Shown piece by piece: positions 61,400 through 64,000 of a DNA stretch of 64,000 nt. The stretch comes from Membranipora membranacea (Eukaryota > Bryozoa > Gymnolaemata > Cheilostomatida > Membraniporidae): contig OU612070.1 in NCBI GenBank assembly GCA_914767715.1, forward strand, positions 28,818,025 to 28,882,024, written 5' to 3'. Each line of letters starts with the position of its first letter. Positions within the stretch are counted from its first letter, which is position 1. The notes under the pieces were generated by a model, which saw only the letters and a list, made by a program, of their open reading frames with translations, ran no database searches and was not told where the DNA came from. The position numbers were made by a program, and so were the translations under genes.

Positions 61400-62764
61400 G
61401 GAGGTTTCAATATAATGCGTGTCTCTCATCTGAAAGCGATGAGTATTAAATGAAAACTGCTCACATATTTAATCTGGAGCCAACATATTAAGTATTTTAT
61501 AGCCATAAATGGCAGAGAAATAACTGGAAAGCTGTGGTAAGGGAAGAAGATTTAAGGATCTTGTGTTGATATCAGATGTTGAGGAATGAAATGAACAAAG
61601 GCGATAAGCCTAAGAGCCCGCTTCTGTAATAAAAATAATGGATTTGTTATGTGAGCAGGGGCTATGTTACAGTAAATATGAATACCATAGATTATGTAAC
61701 AGAAAATGAAATGATGGTAAAAGGTCATCACCACTTTCCTTCCAATGCAAAATCTACATTGCTGAAAAAGTGCAAGATTAGCTTTTAGCTTTTTGAAATA
61801 TAATCAAGATGATCAGTCCATGAAAGTGTGTCATGTACCATATATGAGTTTAGTTTTGGATTGCCTCTTGAGTTCAGAACCAGAAATTGTTAATGAAAAT
61901 TTTGTGCTGGGTGATGCATTACAAAGAAGATAGTGTGATTTTGTTGTGTTGATCACCATTTTGTTTGACCATTGGTTTATCTCACTGAGATCAATATTGC
62001 AAGATATCTCTAACTGAGAAATGTTGTGGCTTTTGCCGACAAAAGTAGTATCATTGGCATAAGCATTGACAGTAGAGAAAAGATGTAAGTTTAAAAGATC
62101 ATTGATGAATATAGAAAATAATGTTGGGGCAATGATTGAGCCTTGAGGGCCACCTTTCCGAAAAGGTAGCAATGCGGAATTCAACTGGTTGAATGTTACA
62201 TATTTCTATCATTTAAAAATGAAGCTAGCAGTTTATGGGATGATCCAGTTATGCTATATCTTGACAATTTCTGAAGAAGTTTAGCATGATCAACACAATC
62301 AAAAGCTTTCTTAAAGTCCAGAAAAATTATAGATATGTAATAACCTTGAGATTTATAGTCTAGAGTCTAGACAATCACTAAATATCTTAGGCAAAGCATC
62401 TGCGCAAGAGAACCTTTCTGAAACCTGACTGTAAATTGTATAGGATTTAATTGATTCTAAATAAGTCTGCAGGTGAATATTGTTGTGTTTCTCAAAGATT
62501 TTGCCTAAAATTGGTAAAACTGAGATTGGTCAAAAGCTGGATGGAAAATTTCAATAACCACCTTTAAAATTATCTATTCATCATGTCAGTAAGGATGCCA
62601 ACAATTATAGGGGAATTTTTTCTCAGTATTTTTGCTGAAATAATATCAGAACCAGTGGTTTTCTTGTTTGAGATACTAGACATGTATTTGATACAGTCTG
62701 ATGGTGTCAAATGTGGAATTGGGTTCATTACAGCTGGATACACCCGGTGAATTTTACAGAACAT
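61400..62764 (-). mobile_element. LINE fragment, reverse transcriptase portion
   Basis: Minus-strand remnant of a Jockey-superfamily non-LTR retrotransposon, distinct from the one at 43770. Motifs in order: KKTTGSDIISAKIL (62570-62764), LDFKKAFDCVDHAKLL (about 62240-62330), GGPQGSIIAPTLFSIFIND (about 62090-62160), a catalytic box written YANDTTF where YADD is expected, then LFLLQKRALRLI (about 61610-61640). Frame breaks separate the parts and the catalytic Asp is lost, so it is inactive. The 5' endonuclease part is absent and the 3' end is not clear. Confidence 0.85.
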
Positions 62765-62995
62765 ACTTCAGTGATGTATGAAAACATGATCAGTATCCTG
62801 CCATCAAATATTGTCCGTGCCATAACAACTTATGCTATAGCTGCTTCCGGCCTATCATAAATATTAGAAATATCATCAATATAAAGCTATTTAAACTCCA
62901 CATGACACGTGCAGCAGAAAGGAAATTGATTAATATGTATCAGTTTTCTCGCCACTGCACGTATCCGAATTTGCCTATTATCATCAGAACTGTTA

Positions 62996-63320
62996 TAAGG
63001 CCACACGAAATTAATGTCTTGATCTAGATGACGAGCAAGAAAGAATTTTGGAGGAGGGAGGAGGTATATTATTTTTCATTTTATGTCAAAATATTAGAGG
63101 AGGCTGGAGGGAATTCCATTTTATTCTTTTATTTTTGACAATTATGGAGAGGACGCTGGAGGGAAATTCATTTTATCACACATTTTGTGTTATTTTTACA
63201 ATAATTTAGGGAATGATCAGCTGGAGGCTGGAGGTAATTTTAGTTTATTTCTATGATCCAGATAATATTTTAGAGGAGGGAGGTAAATCTAGATCAAGAC
63301 ATCAATTTGGTGTGGCCTAA
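62996..63320. mobile_element. Harbinger-like MITE with TAA target duplication
   Basis: Inverted ends: GGCCACACGAAATTAATGTC at 62999 and its counterpart ending GGTGTGGCC at 63317 match over about 33 bases with three or so mismatches. Both ends are flanked by TAA (62996-62998 and 63318-63320), the 3-bp duplication typical of PIF/Harbinger elements. The 319-bp interior holds about four spaced copies of a GGAGGCTGGAGG motif with TTTTAT spacers and no transposase. The superfamily call rests on the duplication and the GGCC start. Confidence 0.75.
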
Positions 63321-63816
63321 GTATTAAGATGGCTTTGATAATAAACAATTTAACATTAGGCTTCCTCGCTATTGCTTTGTCAATTATGTGAAGAATTAAA
63401 CTTCATATGACAGCTGTTGTGATTTGCAGAATCTTCTAACTCTAATGCCGATAATGCCGATGAGGATATTTTTAGTGTTGTGTTATGAATCAGATACTAG
63501 CCAGTGACTATCCTGAACACCATGACTGGTTGATGAGGTTGACATGTTGTGAATAAAATAGCTTGCCGTCTAGTATCATCATTCTAGCTCCCACTCTAAA
63601 TGAGAAGCTTATAATAGAGAACTGATTCACTGATTATATCAAGGATATATAAAAATGAGATTTTGGCCTGAAGGAAAGGTCAGCAAGCTAGCCTTATTTA
63701 TAAGATGGTACACACAATGCAATACGATCTTGTTCTCATAAGCTCATGTGCTCATGTTCACATAATTGACCTCATCTTCTTACTGGGGAACTGATTAATT
63801 TTTTAACTTTATAAGT
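63321..63816. other. Intergenic
   Basis: AT-rich, no gene or repeat that I can support. Confidence 0.5.
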
Positions 63817-64000
63817 ATGAGGCAATCCATGTTATGGCATTGTCACAAAGTAATATATGTATGACTTATCAACAGATTCATTCATAAACATTCTGCACTG
63901 CTTTATATCTCTCAGGGGCAATGTAAGAATTTTACATTCTGATAACGGTACCAATTTTGTAGGAGCCAATAACGAGCTAAGGCGTCATAATCAAAACATG
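63817..64000 (+). mobile_element. BEL/Pao-type integrase fragment, running off the window
   Basis: From about 63817 the plus strand reads EAIHVMA-like sequence, then after a frame break YDLSTDSFINILHCF, then the integrase core block ILHSDNGTNFVGANNELRR with the catalytic Asp of the DDE triad. It continues past the window end. This is the pol segment missing from the element at 52254-56158 and could be its displaced continuation or a different copy. Broken; no restored reading given. Confidence 0.8.

Noticed and set aside
1-64000. tRNA, rRNA or CRISPR features
   Set aside because: No convincing tRNA B-box, rRNA or regularly spaced CRISPR-type repeats were found on reading both strands; tandem arrays here lack unique spacers.

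Overview
This window is metazoan nuclear DNA. It is AT-rich, its genes are cut by GT-AG introns, and it is littered with minisatellites, palindromes and decayed retrotransposons. The gene set (a SGLT-type sodium/solute symporter, centrin-3, BPNT1, FoxG and a class A GPCR) and the repeats suit an invertebrate, and I would guess a lophotrochozoan. The species cannot be settled from sequence alone. Nothing bacterial or plasmid-like was seen. Exon limits below come from reading frames, GT-AG signals and remembered family conservation, not from transcripts.

Layout. 1-4393 (+): the last nine coding exons of an SLC5/SGLT-family transporter whose 5' part lies outside the window. 5869-9123 (-): a complete six-coding-exon centrin-3 gene, tail-to-tail with the transporter; its first coding intron is packed with a minisatellite that copies the exon 2 splice acceptor. 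9470-10464: a ~1 kb TIR element with eight copies of a 15-mer, lying between centrin-3 and the divergently transcribed BPNT1. 11181-20229 (+): complete seven-exon BPNT1 (3'(2'),5'-bisphosphate nucleotidase). Its intron 1 holds a 30-bp minisatellite. Its intron 6 holds, on the opposite strand, a compact complete gene for a 76-aa secreted hexapeptide-repeat protein. 20230-39550: about 19 kb with no gene I can support apart from one weak orphan exon candidate. 39551-40857 (-): complete two-exon foxG. 43770-46733 (+): a broken LINE. 48678-49742 (-): an intact orphan class A GPCR. 52254-56158 (+): a decayed BEL/Pao-type LTR retroelement. 59477-60190 (-): a TATA-driven gene for a 74-aa hydrophobic secreted or membrane protein. 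61400-62764 (-): a second LINE fragment. 62996-63320: a Harbinger-like MITE. 63817-64000 (+): an integrase fragment of BEL/Pao type running off the window.

The host genes do not form a pathway. The more novel content is the two small TATA-driven secretory-type genes that share one architecture (non-coding first exon, signal-peptide exon, short last coding exon, splice donor within a few tens of bases after the stop), the TIR element with its internal 15-mers, and a recurring class of near-perfect short palindromes.
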